Origin: Yamadazyma tenuis
Lineage: Eukaryota; Ascomycota; Pichiomycetes; Serinales; Debaryomycetaceae
Assembly (NCBI RefSeq): GCF_029203305.1
Contig: NC_089465.1
Span: 248,001 to 312,000, forward strand
DNA: 64,000 nt
Direction: 5' to 3'
A program made the position numbers and the translations under genes. Shown here piece after piece: positions 51,593-60,992 of the stretch; position 1 is the first letter of the stretch; every line of letters begins with the position of its first letter. The notes beneath the pieces were generated by a model that was not told the DNA's origin, searched no databases, and was given only the letters and a program-made list of their open reading frames with translations.

Positions 51593-52547
51593 TTCTAAAA
51601 GGTGTTAGTAAACACTAATGAAAACGTCAATGGCGGTAAGAAGCACGTACAAAGATGCGGAAAAAGGGCAAAGGAATGACAAGGGTAAGGAAGACTGTCT
51701 ATGCGTTCACGATCACAGGAGGGGGCCTTCGCAATGCTAAATTATGCTGGTAGTTAAAGTTAAGTAAAGGAAAGTTTTTACAAATTGTAGATTGAAAAAG
51801 TTAGATCAAAACAGAAAACAACGCGGACGGTTTTGTGTTGTTCACGGCTGTGGAAAAAAAAAAATGGCGACGAGGCTAGGGCGACGTGGCGGGAACGGAT
51901 AAGGTGGGAGTGGTGAGAGACAGAGCGGCGCGACACGAGATGCACGAGGGGCATTGTTTTTTGGGGGGTGTATAAGTAGGGCACGAACAGGGGGGCGTTG
52001 GTAGGACGGAGGCACTCCTCAATGGGGCAAACAACACCTGGAAATGGTGGATTGTTTACATCGGGGCCGCGAACCAAAACACGCTTTGAGGTCGCAGTGA
52101 GACGCGCGACATTGACTTTCAAGATTATATCCGAGGGGGAAGGATGATAACCGGTTGAAGTAACGACAATGAGTCGAGGGCGCCGAGCAAATGTCGCGAG
52201 TCGCCTGTGGTCATAGTCATGTCTCGTATCTGATATCAGCAGATGTAGGGCAACAAAGTGCGAGTCATCTGCAAACTTATCAATTATATGCAAATAGATA
52301 TAGAGTTTTAGTTTGTATATGTAAGGCGTGAACCAGATAGACATATGTACCAGTAGTGATGTGAATGAAAGGTATTCGACGGCAGGTGACAATCCCTTAG
52401 TGTCAATGATCAATGAATCGACAACCCCAGTACCGCGGTCTCGTTTCAGAATGCTGGTCATACGACATTCTCTGCCGCAGTTCCACAAAACTCCAAACTT
52501 GTGCGCGCTTAAGTCTCACTTTACTCTTTCACTTTTGTCATTCCCCT
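51593..52547. other. 955-bp divergent HSL1/YPK1 promoter region
   Basis: Holds the HSL1 leader intron candidate, A-runs near 51855, and CT-rich sequence before YPK1. An upstream in-frame ATG for YPK1 at 52413 exists, but the sequence between is unlike Ypk1. A minus-strand open frame here lacks an ATG start. Confidence 0.5.
51595..51650 (-). other. Candidate 56-nt intron in the HSL1 5' leader
   Basis: On the minus strand: 5' site GTACGT, branch site TACTAAC (51604-51610) and 3' site TTTTAG, after which AA and the ATG follow. No ATG is seen in the preceding 200 nt, so this would be a 5'-UTR intron. All three yeast splice signals are present with sensible spacing. Confidence 0.5.
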
Positions 52548-54494
52548 ATGTTCAAGTTTAGAAATAAACTCAAATTCACATCGCTGGCCCAAGCCCATGA
52601 CACCCCGTCGCCCACTGCCAGTCACGATGACACACCTGCTGACTCTCGCCTGGCCAAGAGTCAAGATCTGACGCCCTCAGCCTCCCATTTAGCCGACTCG
52701 GTTCAGAAACTTACCATCACTACCCAGAATGTCCTGAACAGCAGCAGTGCCTCCTCGTTGACAGGACGCTCTCACCATCTGTCAGCGACACTGACAAGTC
52801 CCGCTAAGGCAGCGCCCACGGCTCCCACGACCACAGCATCTACTCCTCCTGAAGTGCAAACTTCACCCTCTCACCCTGGCCTCCTCACCATCAAAATTTA
52901 CAACTCCGACTCTGTACGCCTCCCGGTCAAAATCAACAACTCCAAGCACGCACTCACGGCATTGGCGATGAACACGGTGCTGGATGGTGTGCGCTCCAAT
53001 CTCCTAAAGAAAATTGGTACCATCGCTGACGATGACCCCTATCTTCCTGCCACCACCAACTCCTCCTGTTTACCTGCCGTCGTCAACATCCCTAAAGGCC
53101 ACGATGATGAGCAGCTCGTGCGGTCGCTCATGTATTTGACAGTGGAATTTGAAAACAGTGTGCTTGTGGTGGAGCCTGTCGATGGTACCATCGCGCAGTC
53201 GGTGTGGAACAAGGTGATTTCGTTTGACGTGACAAAGACCCTTAGATCCACAAACAGCTCTTCTAACTTTCTCACGTTGAACTTGTTTGTGCGGTTGCCG
53301 GGGTTGTTCAGTGCCAGCGACGACCAACGGCCATCAATTGAAGAGCTTTTGGTGGGGTCCATCAAAGTACCGCTCAACCTCAAGTATCATTCGGACGCAA
53401 TCCGGCTCCTCAACCACGAGTTCCTCAGCTTCTCACGGCCCGAGGACCCGGCCCCCAGCGGTAGGCTCAACGTCTCCATCGACTTCAAGCCCATCACCAA
53501 AAAACACCTTTCGATCGAGGAGTTTGACTTGCTCAAGGTAATTGGAAAGGGGTCGTTTGGAAAGGTGATGCAGGTGCTCAAGAAGGACACCAACCAAATC
53601 TATGCGCTTAAGACCATCCGCAAACAGCATATCATTTCCCGGATGGAGGTTACTCACACCCTCGCCGAGAGAACGGTTCTTGCCAACATCACCAACCCGT
53701 TTGTGGTGCCGCTAAAGTTCTCGTTCCAGCTGCCGGAGAAGTTGTACCTTGTGTTGGCGTTCATCAATGGAGGTGAGTTGTTCCACCATTTGCAGAAGGA
53801 AGGTAAGTTTTCCATGGATCGCTCCCGGTTCTACATCGCCGAGTTGCTTTCTGCCCTTGAGAGTTTGCACGAGTTGAATGTGATTTATCGGGACTTGAAG
53901 CCAGAGAACATCTTATTAGATTACCAGGGCCATATCGCCTTGTGTGACTTTGGCCTTTGTAAGCTTAACATGAACAACGATGACAAAACCAACACTTTTT
54001 GTGGTACTCCCGAGTACTTGGCACCCGAGCTTCTTTTGAACCAGGGGTACACTCGGTCCGTTGACTGGTGGACTCTCGGAACCCTTCTTTACGAGATGCT
54101 CACGGGTTTACCTCCATTTTACGACGAAGACCATACTACGATGTATAGAAAGATTCTTCAAAACCCGTTGACGTTCCCAGACTTTCTTGCCAAAGAGCCA
54201 CTGGTGGTGGACTTGGTGACGAAGTTGTTGCAGAAAGACCCATCAAAACGGCTTTCCGATCCAAAGGAGATTAAGGCCCATGCTTTCTTTAAGGACATTG
54301 ATTGGGACAAGTTGAACAGTAAGGGATATCTGCCGCCATTTAAGCCAAATGTGGCCAGTTTACTAGACACGTCGAACTTCGACCAGGACTTTACCAGTGA
54401 GCGGCCGCAGGACTCGGTGGTGGATAGTTTTTTGAGTGAGTCGGTGCAGAAACAGTTTGGTGGTTGGACATATAATGGTGAGACCGTCATGTGA
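52548..54494 (+). CDS. YPK1: AGC kinase Ypk1 (TORC2 effector)
   Basis: 648 residues. N-terminal Ser/Thr-rich region, a C2-like conserved part (LLTIKIYNSDSVRLPVKI at about 112-129, then EFENSVLVVEP), kinase domain about 326-583 with GKGSFGKV, Lys355, YRDLKPEN (Asp449), CDFGLCKLN and activation-loop Thr483 (TNTFCGTPEY, the Pkh1 site). The C-terminal hydrophobic motif FGGWTY has Thr641, the TORC2 site. Controls sphingolipid synthesis, actin and membrane stress. The ATG at 52548 gives MFKFRNKLKF, like the Ypk1 start. Codon 395 is CTG where S. cerevisiae Ypk1 has Ser (FSFQ-S-PEKLY). Confidence 0.97.
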   Translation: MFKFRNKLKFTSLAQAHDTPSPTASHDDTPADSRLAKSQDLTPSASHLADSVQKLTITTQNVLNSSSASSLTGRSHHLSATLTSPAKAAPTAPTTTASTPPEVQTSPSHPGLLTIKIYNSDSVRLPVKINNSKHALTALAMNTVLDGVRSNLLKKIGTIADDDPYLPATTNSSCLPAVVNIPKGHDDEQLVRSLMYLTVEFENSVLVVEPVDGTIAQSVWNKVISFDVTKTLRSTNSSSNFLTLNLFVRLPGLFSASDDQRPSIEELLVGSIKVPLNLKYHSDAIRLLNHEFLSFSRPEDPAPSGRLNVSIDFKPITKKHLSIEEFDLLKVIGKGSFGKVMQVLKKDTNQIYALKTIRKQHIISRMEVTHTLAERTVLANITNPFVVPLKFSFQLPEKLYLVLAFINGGELFHHLQKEGKFSMDRSRFYIAELLSALESLHELNVIYRDLKPENILLDYQGHIALCDFGLCKLNMNNDDKTNTFCGTPEYLAPELLLNQGYTRSVDWWTLGTLLYEMLTGLPPFYDEDHTTMYRKILQNPLTFPDFLAKEPLVVDLVTKLLQKDPSKRLSDPKEIKAHAFFKDIDWDKLNSKGYLPPFKPNVASLLDTSNFDQDFTSERPQDSVVDSFLSESVQKQFGGWTYNGETVM

Positions 54495-54583
54495 CGTACC
54501 ACAGACAGACTAGAGCATACACAAACACAACTATAAAAGCAGACTACCCACAAGCCTTACCACAAATACCAAACCTTCAACTC

Positions 54584-55045
54584 CTACTTGTTGGCTGCAT
54601 TGTTGTAAGTGGCACCACCACGGCCGGGAAACGAACTGCCACCAGTTTTGTGCAGCGGGTTCGTTTTCCCCGGTTCCAATGGTGCCCCGTGCTTCCACCG
54701 GGCGGGATTGGGGGCATGTCCTTGGGCCAATCTCTGCTGTTCGCGTTCCTGGTATTGTGGATATGAAGGATTCAAGTGCTGGGGATTGGCCTGTGTGATA
54801 TTTACCAATTGTGGGGGGACCTTGTATACTTTTGGGTCTGCCATCGGGTCATACTTGCCATTGGGAGGAGGTTGTTGTTTTTCGGGCGGATATTCGTTGT
54901 TTCCTTCATACTGTGGGGCTTTTTGTGGGATGGTGATGTTGTCGCTAAGGGGGGGAGAGCTTGGACCTGTAACCAGCTGTTGCTGGTGAGTGCTTTCGGT
55001 ATACGATGGAGGATCTTCCGGAGGATGCGAGTAGTTGTCACTCAT
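54584..55045 (-). CDS. Small proline-rich PY-motif protein, unknown function
   Basis: 153 residues, no membrane segment. A PPSY motif at residues 12-15 (DPPSYTES) is a potential binding site for the WW domains of a Rsp5-type ubiquitin ligase, so an adaptor or substrate role is a guess. The rest is Pro/Gln/Asn-rich with a conserved-looking C terminus (KHGAPLEPGKTNPLHKTGG). The ATG at 55045 is the first good start. Convergent with YPK1 (89 bp), divergent from MRPL28 (142 bp). I do not recognise a named orthologue. Confidence 0.75.
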   Translation of the reverse strand: MSDNYSHPPEDPPSYTESTHQQQLVTGPSSPPLSDNITIPQKAPQYEGNNEYPPEKQQPPPNGKYDPMADPKVYKVPPQLVNITQANPQHLNPSYPQYQEREQQRLAQGHAPNPARWKHGAPLEPGKTNPLHKTGGSSFPGRGGATYNNAANK

Positions 55046-55187
55046 ATTTATATCTAGTTTAATATAGGGCAACTTAGTTGCTTTGAATTTCAGGCCATGT
55101 CGCAGCCATATTGGCGATAGCGGTGAGCGCACGCTGCCGCACTCCACTAAAACTAAAATTTTTCAGTGAGAAGTAGTCGGCTCCATA

Positions 55188-55592
55188 ATGATATCCAACA
55201 CGTTAAAGATCACCGTGAGAACCAAGGCCACCACGACAGTCAACCCTTCGACACAAAGAGTGGTTAACCAGCTTTCTGCGCTTTCGGCGTCCAGAAAACA
55301 ACCCAAACTCATCAAACTCAGTCACGAAGACTTGATCAAGCATAACACCATCCAGAACGCATGGAAGTCGTTCACGAGAAAACAGGAGACAAAGAGATAC
55401 CAGCAGTTGCAGCAACAGTATGAGTCGATTCACAACGCCATGGACACGTTAAAGGCCATCAGTCCCAGCTTGTACCAAATGGCCAATAAGCTGGACGAGA
55501 ACAACTGGTATCCATTAAATATGAGAGTCCCCACCGATTACCCGGCAAACATGCCTTGGGTGTACAACCACAAGAACCAGGGGAAAGCGTGA
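55188..55592 (+). CDS. MRPL28: Mitochondrial large-subunit ribosomal protein Mrpl28 (mL40)
   Basis: 134 residues (147 in S. cerevisiae). The first 30 residues are Arg/Thr/Ser-rich, lack acidic residues and suit a mitochondrial presequence. The conserved core LSALSASRKQPKLIKLSHED and IKHNTIQNAW is followed by the C-terminal MRVPTDYPANMPWVYN, both typical of this family. Component of the mitoribosome. Confidence 0.9.
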   Translation: MISNTLKITVRTKATTTVNPSTQRVVNQLSALSASRKQPKLIKLSHEDLIKHNTIQNAWKSFTRKQETKRYQQLQQQYESIHNAMDTLKAISPSLYQMANKLDENNWYPLNMRVPTDYPANMPWVYNHKNQGKA

Positions 55593-55834
55593 GATAGATA
55601 GTGAGCACTTGTATATACGAATAAAATACACTAATGGAAAGAAAGGATAGTAATAAAGACAGTCATGCACTATTACGACTAAACTACACTATTGTACAAA
55701 GTTAGGAAGGTGAAGAAGAGCTCCAGCGGAGCATTTGTGGAAGATGAGACAGGCCTATTGAATTTGGGTATTCGATCAGGCTGATCAGATCTTGATTTTC
55801 ACCTGGAAATATGAATATTTTTTGATTCATCGAT

Positions 55835-56251
55835 CTACTCGTCTCTGATCTTCCTCTTGCGGCCCGGAGTCCCACCAACACTGCCAGGCGTATGTACTGC
55901 CACCCCATTAGCATCCGGAGGTTCCACCCCATCCTCATAATCATCATAATCCTCCTTCAAACTTTGGCCTTGCCTCTTCATCAAACTCTTGATATACTGG
56001 GTCGATGCCAAACTGAATATATGGTCCTCCTCCGTGTAAATGATACGCTTTTTGTTGTTATTACTGGTGTTTTTGCTAAAGTTCTCAAACCCTTTGACGA
56101 TGTTGCCATAGGCACTCTCGTTGAAATACTCATTTTCACGGTCGTAAATGAGGTCCTCAAGCTTCGTGAGTTTGTTAGAGAGCTCCTGCTTCTTGAGGAT
56201 TTCCTTGGTGAGCTGAGTCTTTAGTGTGGTATATTCGTCCTTGTCAGCCAT
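55835..56251 (-). CDS. EAF6: NuA4/NuA3 acetyltransferase subunit Eaf6
   Basis: 138 residues (113 in S. cerevisiae). N-terminal coiled coil YTTLKTQLTKEILKKQELSN leads into the family core LEDLIYDRENEYF and GNIVKGFENFSK, then RIIYTEEDHIFSLAS. The C terminus is longer than in S. cerevisiae and basic (GRKRKIRDE). Shared subunit of NuA4 and NuA3; Nto1 of NuA3 is encoded at 31820 in this window. The ATG at 56251 gives MADKDEYTT; the upstream frame has no conserved sequence. Confidence 0.92.
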   Translation of the reverse strand: MADKDEYTTLKTQLTKEILKKQELSNKLTKLEDLIYDRENEYFNESAYGNIVKGFENFSKNTSNNNKKRIIYTEEDHIFSLASTQYIKSLMKRQGQSLKEDYDDYEDGVEPPDANGVAVHTPGSVGGTPGRKRKIRDE

Positions 56252-56750
56252 AGTTGTTCGAAGATGTCGTGAAGGTCGCGAAAACGAGCACCTGGAGGTG
56301 GGCCCAGTGGTATACACACGACAAATACTGGTACCGTGGTGGCACAAGGGAGACCCGGGCCCCTACGGCTGGCGGTGGCGCGCAGTCCGTCCATCCGAGC
56401 CAGGGCGCGACGCTTGTGAAAGTCCGACGCCGAAGTGCTCACCCTGTCAGTCAATACCCAATTCTAATCCCCGGTTACCAATTGAGCTCTCCATCGATTA
56501 GTTCCAGGAATGATAGATACCCCATCATCTTCCAATGACAGGATTGGTTTCCAAAACCGTACTAACTGTTCTGAAAGCATTTCACTCTCACAGTTCCCTG
56601 ACTCACCCTCACCTGACTCGCTCGGCGGATCGGGTAATTGTGGTCCACAAATTAAATTTTCATCCATATAAATAGCCTCTCAAATCCCCTGACATTGCTC
56701 ACTTTTTTTCTTCCCTATAATACATATACATTATATAACCAATTTCAATT
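56252..56750. other. Divergent EAF6/ENO1 promoter region
   Basis: 499 bp. GC-rich to about 56420, then AT-rich toward ENO1. A TACTAAC at about 56550 lacks a matching 5' splice site. CTTCC boxes (Gcr1-type core) occur near 56530. TATA at 56667. Confidence 0.5.
56667..56674 (+). promoter_or_regulatory. TATA box of ENO1
   Basis: TATAAATA about 80 bp before the ENO1 ATG, followed by a CT-rich block, the usual layout of strong yeast glycolytic promoters. Confidence 0.7.
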
Positions 56751-58070
56751 ATGGCTGCCACTAAAGTTTTCGCCAGATACGTCTACGACTCCAGAGGAAA
56801 CCCAACCGTCGAAGTCGATTTGACCACCTCCAAGGGATTATTCAGAGCCATTGTGCCATCTGGTGCTTCCACCGGTATTCACGAAGCCTTGGAATTGAGA
56901 GATGGTGACAAGTCCAAATGGTTAGGAAAAGGTGTTTTGAAGGCCGTGGCCAATGTCAACGACATCATTGCCCCAAAGTTTGTCGAAGCTAAACTCGACA
57001 TCACCAACCAAGAAAAGGTGGACGAATTTTTGATCTCCTTGGACGGTACCCCAAACAAGAGCAAGTTGGGGGCCAACGCTATCTTGGGAGTTTCTTTGGC
57101 TGCCGCTAAGGCCGGTGCTGCCGAAAAGGACGTTCCATTGTACAAGCACTTGGCCGACCTCGCTGGTTCCAAACAAGACAAGTACGTTTTGCCAGTTCCT
57201 TTCCAAAACGTCTTGAACGGAGGTTCTCACGCTGGTGGTTCTTTGGCTTTCCAAGAGTTCATGATTGTACCAACCGACGCCCCAACCTTCTCCGAAGGTT
57301 TGAGAATCGGTACCGAAGTGTACCACAACTTGAAGTCGTTGGCCAAGAAGCAATACGGACCTTCTGCCGGTAACGTTGGTGATGAAGGTGGTGTTGCCCC
57401 TGCTATTTCCACTCCAAAGGAAGCCTTGGACTTGATCACTGATGCCATTGAACAAGCTGGTTACAAGGGCCAAATCGGTATTGCCTTGGACGTGGCTTCA
57501 TCCGAATTCTACAAGGATGGATTCTACGACTTGGACTTCAAGAACCCTGATTCTGACAAGTCCAAGTGGTTGAGTGGTGAACAATTAGCTGACTTATACG
57601 AACAATTGATCAAGGACTACCCAATTGTGTCCATTGAAGATCCATTTGCCGAAGATGACTGGGATGCCTGGACTCACTTTTTCAAGAAGGTTGGTGGAAA
57701 GGTGCAAATTGTGGGTGATGACTTGACTGTCACCAACCCTACCAGAATCAAGACTGCCATTGATACCAAGGCTGCCGATGCCTTGTTGTTGAAGGTTAAC
57801 CAAATTGGTACTTTGACCGAGTCCATTAAGGCTGCCAACGACTCTTATGCTGCTGGTTGGGGTGTCATGGTTTCTCACAGAAGTGGTGAAACCGAAGACA
57901 CCACCATTGCCGATTTGGCTGTTGGTTTGAGAGCTGGACAAATCAAGACCGGTGCTCCAGCCAGATCCGAAAGATTGGCCAAGTTGAACCAAATCTTGAG
58001 AATCGAAGAAGAGTTGGGAGACAAGGCTGTTTACGCTGGTAAGAACTTCCACGTTTCCTCTACTTTGTAA
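56751..58070 (+). CDS. ENO1: Enolase
   Basis: 439 residues (437 in S. cerevisiae). Glycolytic 2-phosphoglycerate dehydratase, cytosolic. Start [20 protein letters not shown]; loop [15 protein letters not shown]; metal ligands in [17 protein letters not shown] and GDDLTVT; catalytic lysine in [10 protein letters not shown]; signature [10 protein letters not shown]. Strong codon bias. Convergent with BNA5, only 43 bp between stop codons. Confidence 0.98.
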   Translation: MAATKVFARYVYDSRGNPTVEVDLTTSKGLFRAIVPSGASTGIHEALELRDGDKSKWLGKGVLKAVANVNDIIAPKFVEAKLDITNQEKVDEFLISLDGTPNKSKLGANAILGVSLAAAKAGAAEKDVPLYKHLADLAGSKQDKYVLPVPFQNVLNGGSHAGGSLAFQEFMIVPTDAPTFSEGLRIGTEVYHNLKSLAKKQYGPSAGNVGDEGGVAPAISTPKEALDLITDAIEQAGYKGQIGIALDVASSEFYKDGFYDLDFKNPDSDKSKWLSGEQLADLYEQLIKDYPIVSIEDPFAEDDWDAWTHFFKKVGGKVQIVGDDLTVTNPTRIKTAIDTKAADALLLKVNQIGTLTESIKAANDSYAAGWGVMVSHRSGETEDTTIADLAVGLRAGQIKTGAPARSERLAKLNQILRIEEELGDKAVYAGKNFHVSSTL

Positions 58071-58113
58071 GTGTATACGAATAAAAGAGTACATTAGGTA
58101 TATGTTGAGGGTT

Positions 58114-59466
58114 TCAGGGTTTAAACTTGTCCAATCCTTCGTTTAACCGCTTCACAACGTAGTACACCTGCTCAAACGTGTTGTATAATGGCACTGGTGC
58201 AAGCCGGATCACACTGGGTCTTCTCTCGTCCACAATGATCGCATGCTCATGGAGATAACCAAACACCTTGTCCATTAATCCGTCGGGCTTAAAGAGCAAC
58301 GAGAGCTGACACCCTCTTTCGTGCTCATTGAGAGGTGTCAAGACCTGAAACCCGTAATTGGGTTTGTGGTCATCCTGATCAATGTAAAACTCTGACTGCT
58401 GCAATTGCTCAAGCAAATAGTTTGTCATTTCTACGCTCTTCACTCTTAAAGTGTCAACTCCTCCTTTGGCATGGAGAAGCTTCAACGACGTGTGAAGAGA
58501 CACCACGTCTATCACCGAAGGATTGGACTGGCGGTACGACAAGGCCGACTTGATGGGATCAAAGCTCTCCAACATTTTGAACCGTTCTTGTCCATTATTG
58601 CCCCACCAGCCTGCGAGTCTGGGTGCAAAATTGTCGGGAGAATTATCTTTTGTGTACTTCTCGTGCACAAAGATACCGGCAATGGCCCCAGGACCTGAGT
58701 TTAAGTATTTGTAGGAGCACCACGCAGCAAAGTCAACCTCCCAATCGTGGAGCTTCAACGGGACGTTTCCCACCGCATGGGCCAAGTCCCAGCCCACCAC
58801 AATATCTCTTTGTTTGGCGTACCGGGTGATGGTTTCAATGTCGAAGAGTTGGCCCGTATAGTACTGGATTCCCGGAAAGCACACCAATGCGAGCTCGTGT
58901 TTGTGGGCATCAATGGCCTCGAGAATGAGCAGGGTTTTCAAGTACGTGTGGTTTTGTGGCACCTCGATTTGAATCAAATGTGATTCATCATATCCAAAAA
59001 GCTTGACCAAGTTTACAAACGCATAGTAATCCGAAGGGAATGCCTGCTTCTCGAACAAGATCTTGGTTTTGTGGCCTTTGGGCTTATAAAAGCTCACCAA
59101 TAACGCATTCAAGTTGCTGGTCAACGTCCCCATGGCCGCTACTTCCAGTTCAAGTGCACCCACCACCGGTGCCAACAACGGAAGAAGCGGCAAGTCCACA
59201 TCCACCCAAGGTGCAGCTACAGGCTCGTCTGGGTGGTTAAAATGCGACTCGACGCCCCTAGCACTCCAGGCATCAAGTTCTCTGATGACTGCTGGTTTGA
59301 CATCTTTGGGCATTAACCCCAACGAATTGCCACAGAAATAGATGGACGGAGTGGTGGGGGAGAACTTGGCGGTTTGGATTCCCAAGGACTCGAACGTGGG
59401 CACGGCAAACTCGTCCTGGTGGCACGGGAACTGTGTATCTTTGGTTTGGCACAACTGCTTAGACAT
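58114..59466 (-). CDS. BNA5: Kynureninase
   Basis: 450 residues (453 in S. cerevisiae). PLP enzyme of de novo NAD+ synthesis: 3-hydroxykynurenine to 3-hydroxyanthranilate and alanine. Motifs: [52 protein letters not shown], the PLP lysine in [20 protein letters not shown] and [11 protein letters not shown]. The ATG at 59466 gives the best N terminus; another in-frame ATG at 59517 would overlap the start codon of APS3 on the other strand. Confidence 0.95.
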   Translation of the reverse strand: MSKQLCQTKDTQFPCHQDEFAVPTFESLGIQTAKFSPTTPSIYFCGNSLGLMPKDVKPAVIRELDAWSARGVESHFNHPDEPVAAPWVDVDLPLLPLLAPVVGALELEVAAMGTLTSNLNALLVSFYKPKGHKTKILFEKQAFPSDYYAFVNLVKLFGYDESHLIQIEVPQNHTYLKTLLILEAIDAHKHELALVCFPGIQYYTGQLFDIETITRYAKQRDIVVGWDLAHAVGNVPLKLHDWEVDFAAWCSYKYLNSGPGAIAGIFVHEKYTKDNSPDNFAPRLAGWWGNNGQERFKMLESFDPIKSALSYRQSNPSVIDVVSLHTSLKLLHAKGGVDTLRVKSVEMTNYLLEQLQQSEFYIDQDDHKPNYGFQVLTPLNEHERGCQLSLLFKPDGLMDKVFGYLHEHAIIVDERRPSVIRLAPVPLYNTFEQVYYVVKRLNEGLDKFKP

Positions 59467-59515
59467 AGTGGTAAAAGTTAAGTGCGAGTCGCGCAAAACT
59501 CCAACTCGAACCAAC

Positions 59516-60068
59516 ATGATTCACTCGGTGCTAATATGTATGTATACCGATCACCAGCTCAGCATCCCGTACTAACAACATAGTCAACAACGACGGGCTT
59601 CCGCGGCTCATGAAGTTCTACACGCCGGTTGATATCCCCACGCAACGGCTTCTTCTCCAGCAGGTGTTTCAGCTTATCAAGGTGCGCAGTGACCAGGAGT
59701 GCTCCTTCTTGACTCTGCCGTCACTCCTTGAAGACGCCGACGACATCAAGGTGATCTATCGTCACTACGCCACCCTTTACTTTGTGTTTATTGTGGACGA
59801 CCAGGAGTCGGAGCTCGGAATCTTGGATTTGATCCAGGTGTTTGTGGAGTGTCTTGACAAGTGTTTTTCTAATGTTTGTGAATTGGACTTGGTGTTTGGA
59901 TGGCAGGTGTTGCAGACGGTGTTGGAGGAGATTGTGCAGGGGGGGATGGTAATCGACACCAACATAGGGAGAATAGTGGCGGCGGTGGACGATGCCAACA
60001 GTCAGAAGAGTGGAGGAGGTATGAGGTTTTTGGGGGAACGGTCGTTTGGCTACTGGCGGGGCCAGTAG
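59516..60068 (+). CDS. APS3: AP-3 adaptor sigma subunit Aps3, spliced
   Basis: Two exons, 59516-59537 and 59584-60068, give 168 residues. Exon 1 plus the splice restores the clathrin-adaptor small-chain start [20 protein letters not shown]; exon 2 alone would lack it. Later family motifs: [54 protein letters not shown]. Role: AP-3 vesicles from Golgi to vacuole. The C terminus is shorter than in S. cerevisiae (194 residues). The start codon lies 50 bp from the BNA5 start on the opposite strand. Confidence 0.93.
59538..59583 (+). other. 46-nt spliceosomal intron of APS3
   Basis: 5' site GTATGT, branch site TACTAAC (59570-59576), 3' site ATAG. Branch A to AG is only about 8 nt. Phase 1: ATA T joined to TC gives Ile-Phe, matching the conserved adaptor N terminus. 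Confidence 0.9.
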
Positions 60069-60169
60069 CACCATGGTACCAGCACACCAGAGTCCACCAA
60101 TGTCCTCCCATTAGTTCATCATTTAGCATATGTACATTATTTACAGTATACACCTTATCTCGTTCACGG

Positions 60170-60595
60170 TCACCACCGCCACCACCGCTTCTTCGCCAAC
60201 AACTTCTCGGTCTCCGCCAACTCCTCGGTGGACTTATCAATCTGTTCTCGCTGGTAGGCCAAAGCCTCCTGTTTCTCAAACACCTTCACATCCACCAACT
60301 TAGGGTCGAGTCCACGGGTGTCCTTTTCAAACGGTGACTTGATCTTTCCCGTCTTCCACACCGGGTCACTGGACTGGCTGGTTTCACGCACGATTTTCAT
60401 GAGCTCTTGTTGTTCCTGTTGTCTGAACAGACGGTTCTTTTCGTAGTCGGCTCTGATCTCAGGCGAGAAGCGCGAAATGAGCTGTTCTTCGGTGGGAGTC
60501 GTGTACTTAAAGAGCACTACGCCCAACAAGATCACGGCGTTCCCGTATATTCCTGCTCGCAAAACCTTCTTCCATCTGGGAGGATTAACGTCCAT
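60170..60595 (-). CDS. CBP4: Cytochrome bc1 assembly factor Cbp4
   Basis: 141 residues (170 in S. cerevisiae). Inner-membrane mitochondrial protein that helps cytochrome b assemble into complex III. One membrane span at about 13-29 (AGIYGNAVILLGVVLF), then KYTTPTEEQLISRFSPE, the conserved ELMKIVRETSQSSDPVWKTG, a coiled-coil tail and a final WWRW. Convergent with APS3, about 100 bp apart. Confidence 0.92.
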   Translation of the reverse strand: MDVNPPRWKKVLRAGIYGNAVILLGVVLFKYTTPTEEQLISRFSPEIRADYEKNRLFRQQEQQELMKIVRETSQSSDPVWKTGKIKSPFEKDTRGLDPKLVDVKVFEKQEALAYQREQIDKSTEELAETEKLLAKKRWWRW

Positions 60596-60667
60596 TGTAT
60601 AGTGAGAATGCGATGATTAGAATTTGAGGTTCCAGCATTGGCTGCGCCGTCGTGGCGCGCACAGCTT

Positions 60668-60770
60668 ACTCCTATAGGAGTCAAGACCAAGGGTACTTGC
60701 AGGATTAAGATTCCCGGATCAAGATTCCAGAATCGAGATCCATATGGCAGTACTTCCAGGATCAAGATTC
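60668..60770. repeat. Palindrome and GGATCAAGATTC repeats between CBP4 and UPC2
   Basis: A perfect 14-bp palindrome ACTCCTATAGGAGT is at 60668-60681. Related boxes GGATTAAGATTCC, GGATCAAGATTCC, GAATCGAGATCC and GGATCAAGATTC follow between about 60702 and 60770. They may bind a regulator of UPC2 or CBP4; none matches the sterol element I know (TCGTATA). Confidence 0.5.
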
Positions 60771-60926
60771 TTACATCCACCCATTTTTACATCCACCAAT
60801 TGTCATATACATTTCTTCCCTATCAGGACAACCCCCACCACCCCCAATACCCGGACCACGTCGCGCACCAAGCCTTCAAAAAAAAAAGATCACAAACGAC
60901 CGGAACGACACCTCCTATCACTCTTT

Positions 60927-60932
60927 TATATA
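60927..60932 (+). promoter_or_regulatory. Candidate TATA box of UPC2
   Basis: TATATA about 60 bp before the UPC2 ATG. Confidence 0.4.
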
Positions 60933-60992
60933 CTACTCCCCCTGGGACAAACAAATCTTTCCCCATACCATTCCTTCACTTCATTTCCATCA

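Larger units (their letters stand above)
60596..60992. other. Divergent CBP4/UPC2 promoter region
   Basis: 397 bp with the palindrome, repeated boxes and TATA described separately. The UPC2 frame is open through part of it, but that stretch has no conserved sequence. Confidence 0.5.

Noticed and set aside
51778..52488. 236-codon minus-strand frame in the HSL1/YPK1 spacer
   Set aside because: No ATG start, composition unlike a protein, overlaps the YPK1 leader.
56549..56590. TACTAAC followed by AG upstream of ENO1
   Set aside because: No GTATGT-like 5' site at a fitting distance; likely chance.
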